From: Lindgomyces ingoldianus | Lineage: Eukaryota > Ascomycota > Dothideomycetes > Pleosporales > Lindgomycetaceae | Assembly (NCBI RefSeq): GCF_010093535.1 | Contig: NW_022985165.1 | Coordinates: 899,039 to 963,038 of the forward strand | Direction: 5' to 3' | DNA: 64,000 bases | In this document: one piece after another, positions 63,899 to 64,000 of the stretch | Layout of the letters: each line of letters starts with the position of its first letter | Numbering within the stretch: position 1 is the stretch's first letter | Made by a program: the position numbers and the translations under genes | Notes under the pieces: generated by a model | What the model was told of the DNA's origin: nothing | Seen by the model: only the letters and a program-made list of their open reading frames with translations | Database searches by the model: none

Positions 63899-64000
63899 AG
63901 ATATACTGTTGCTTGGATAGAATGGGGCGCCGCGTGTAAGATGAAAGACGAGTTACAAGTGTAGCTTGGTGTCGTGCCCTTACCAAGTTCCGTTGTTGGT

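Noticed and set aside
1..64000. CRISPR array, rRNA, plasmid or phage features
   Set aside because: No regularly spaced repeats of CRISPR type, no rRNA signatures, and gene content is plainly that of a fungal chromosome.

Overview
The window is nuclear DNA from a filamentous ascomycete (Pezizomycotina). Evidence: many short introns (43-80 nt) with GTRNGT-type donors and CTRAC-like branch sites; an augmin subunit (HAUS6, absent from budding yeasts); Clr5, Zn2Cys6, OPT and DHA2-MFS family genes; a GPI-anchored cysteine-rich wall protein; and a Tri14-like secreted protein. The gene set would fit Leotiomycetes or Sordariomycetes, but I cannot fix the class from sequence alone.

Layout. 1-13.4 kb is gene-poor and partly decayed. 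It holds the 3' end of a 42-residue-repeat TPR gene with an early stop, a four-exon Clr5-domain gene, a small spliced ORF, a 696-bp inverted-repeat element abutting the relic of a membrane-protein gene, an apparently intact five-segment GH18 chitinase, a second partial copy of the inverted-repeat family, and two further ORF relics. 13.4-28 kb has the HRQ1-type helicase, a small secreted Cys-rich protein convergent with a Tri14-like gene, an HD-domain deoxynucleotidase, HAUS6 and a disordered protein with a C-terminal Cys/His motif. 28-39 kb has SMC2 divergent from an OPT transporter, an Ecm11-domain protein and an F-box-like protein. 40-52.4 kb has the GPI-anchored protein, CDC73, LEU1, ALG7 and SEH1; the last two are head to head. 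52.8-54.4 kb is a C-terminally membrane-anchored unknown. 54.4-59.5 kb is an almost gene-free stretch. 59.5-63.9 kb is an MFS efflux pump followed by a Zn2Cys6 regulator on the same strand.

How the genes relate. Most are housekeeping genes without operon-like logic: chromosome structure and repair (SMC2, HRQ1, Ecm11, HAUS6), transcription elongation (CDC73), leucine synthesis (LEU1), N-glycosylation (ALG7), nuclear pore/SEA complex (SEH1). The likely adaptive parts are the secreted protein pair at 18.4-20.1 kb, the GPI wall protein, the chitinase and the transporter/regulator pair at the right end. I found no rRNA, convincing tRNA, CRISPR array or biosynthetic core enzyme. Splice sites were chosen by hand from consensus signals, reading-frame continuity and remembered family conservation; no alignment or expression data were available.
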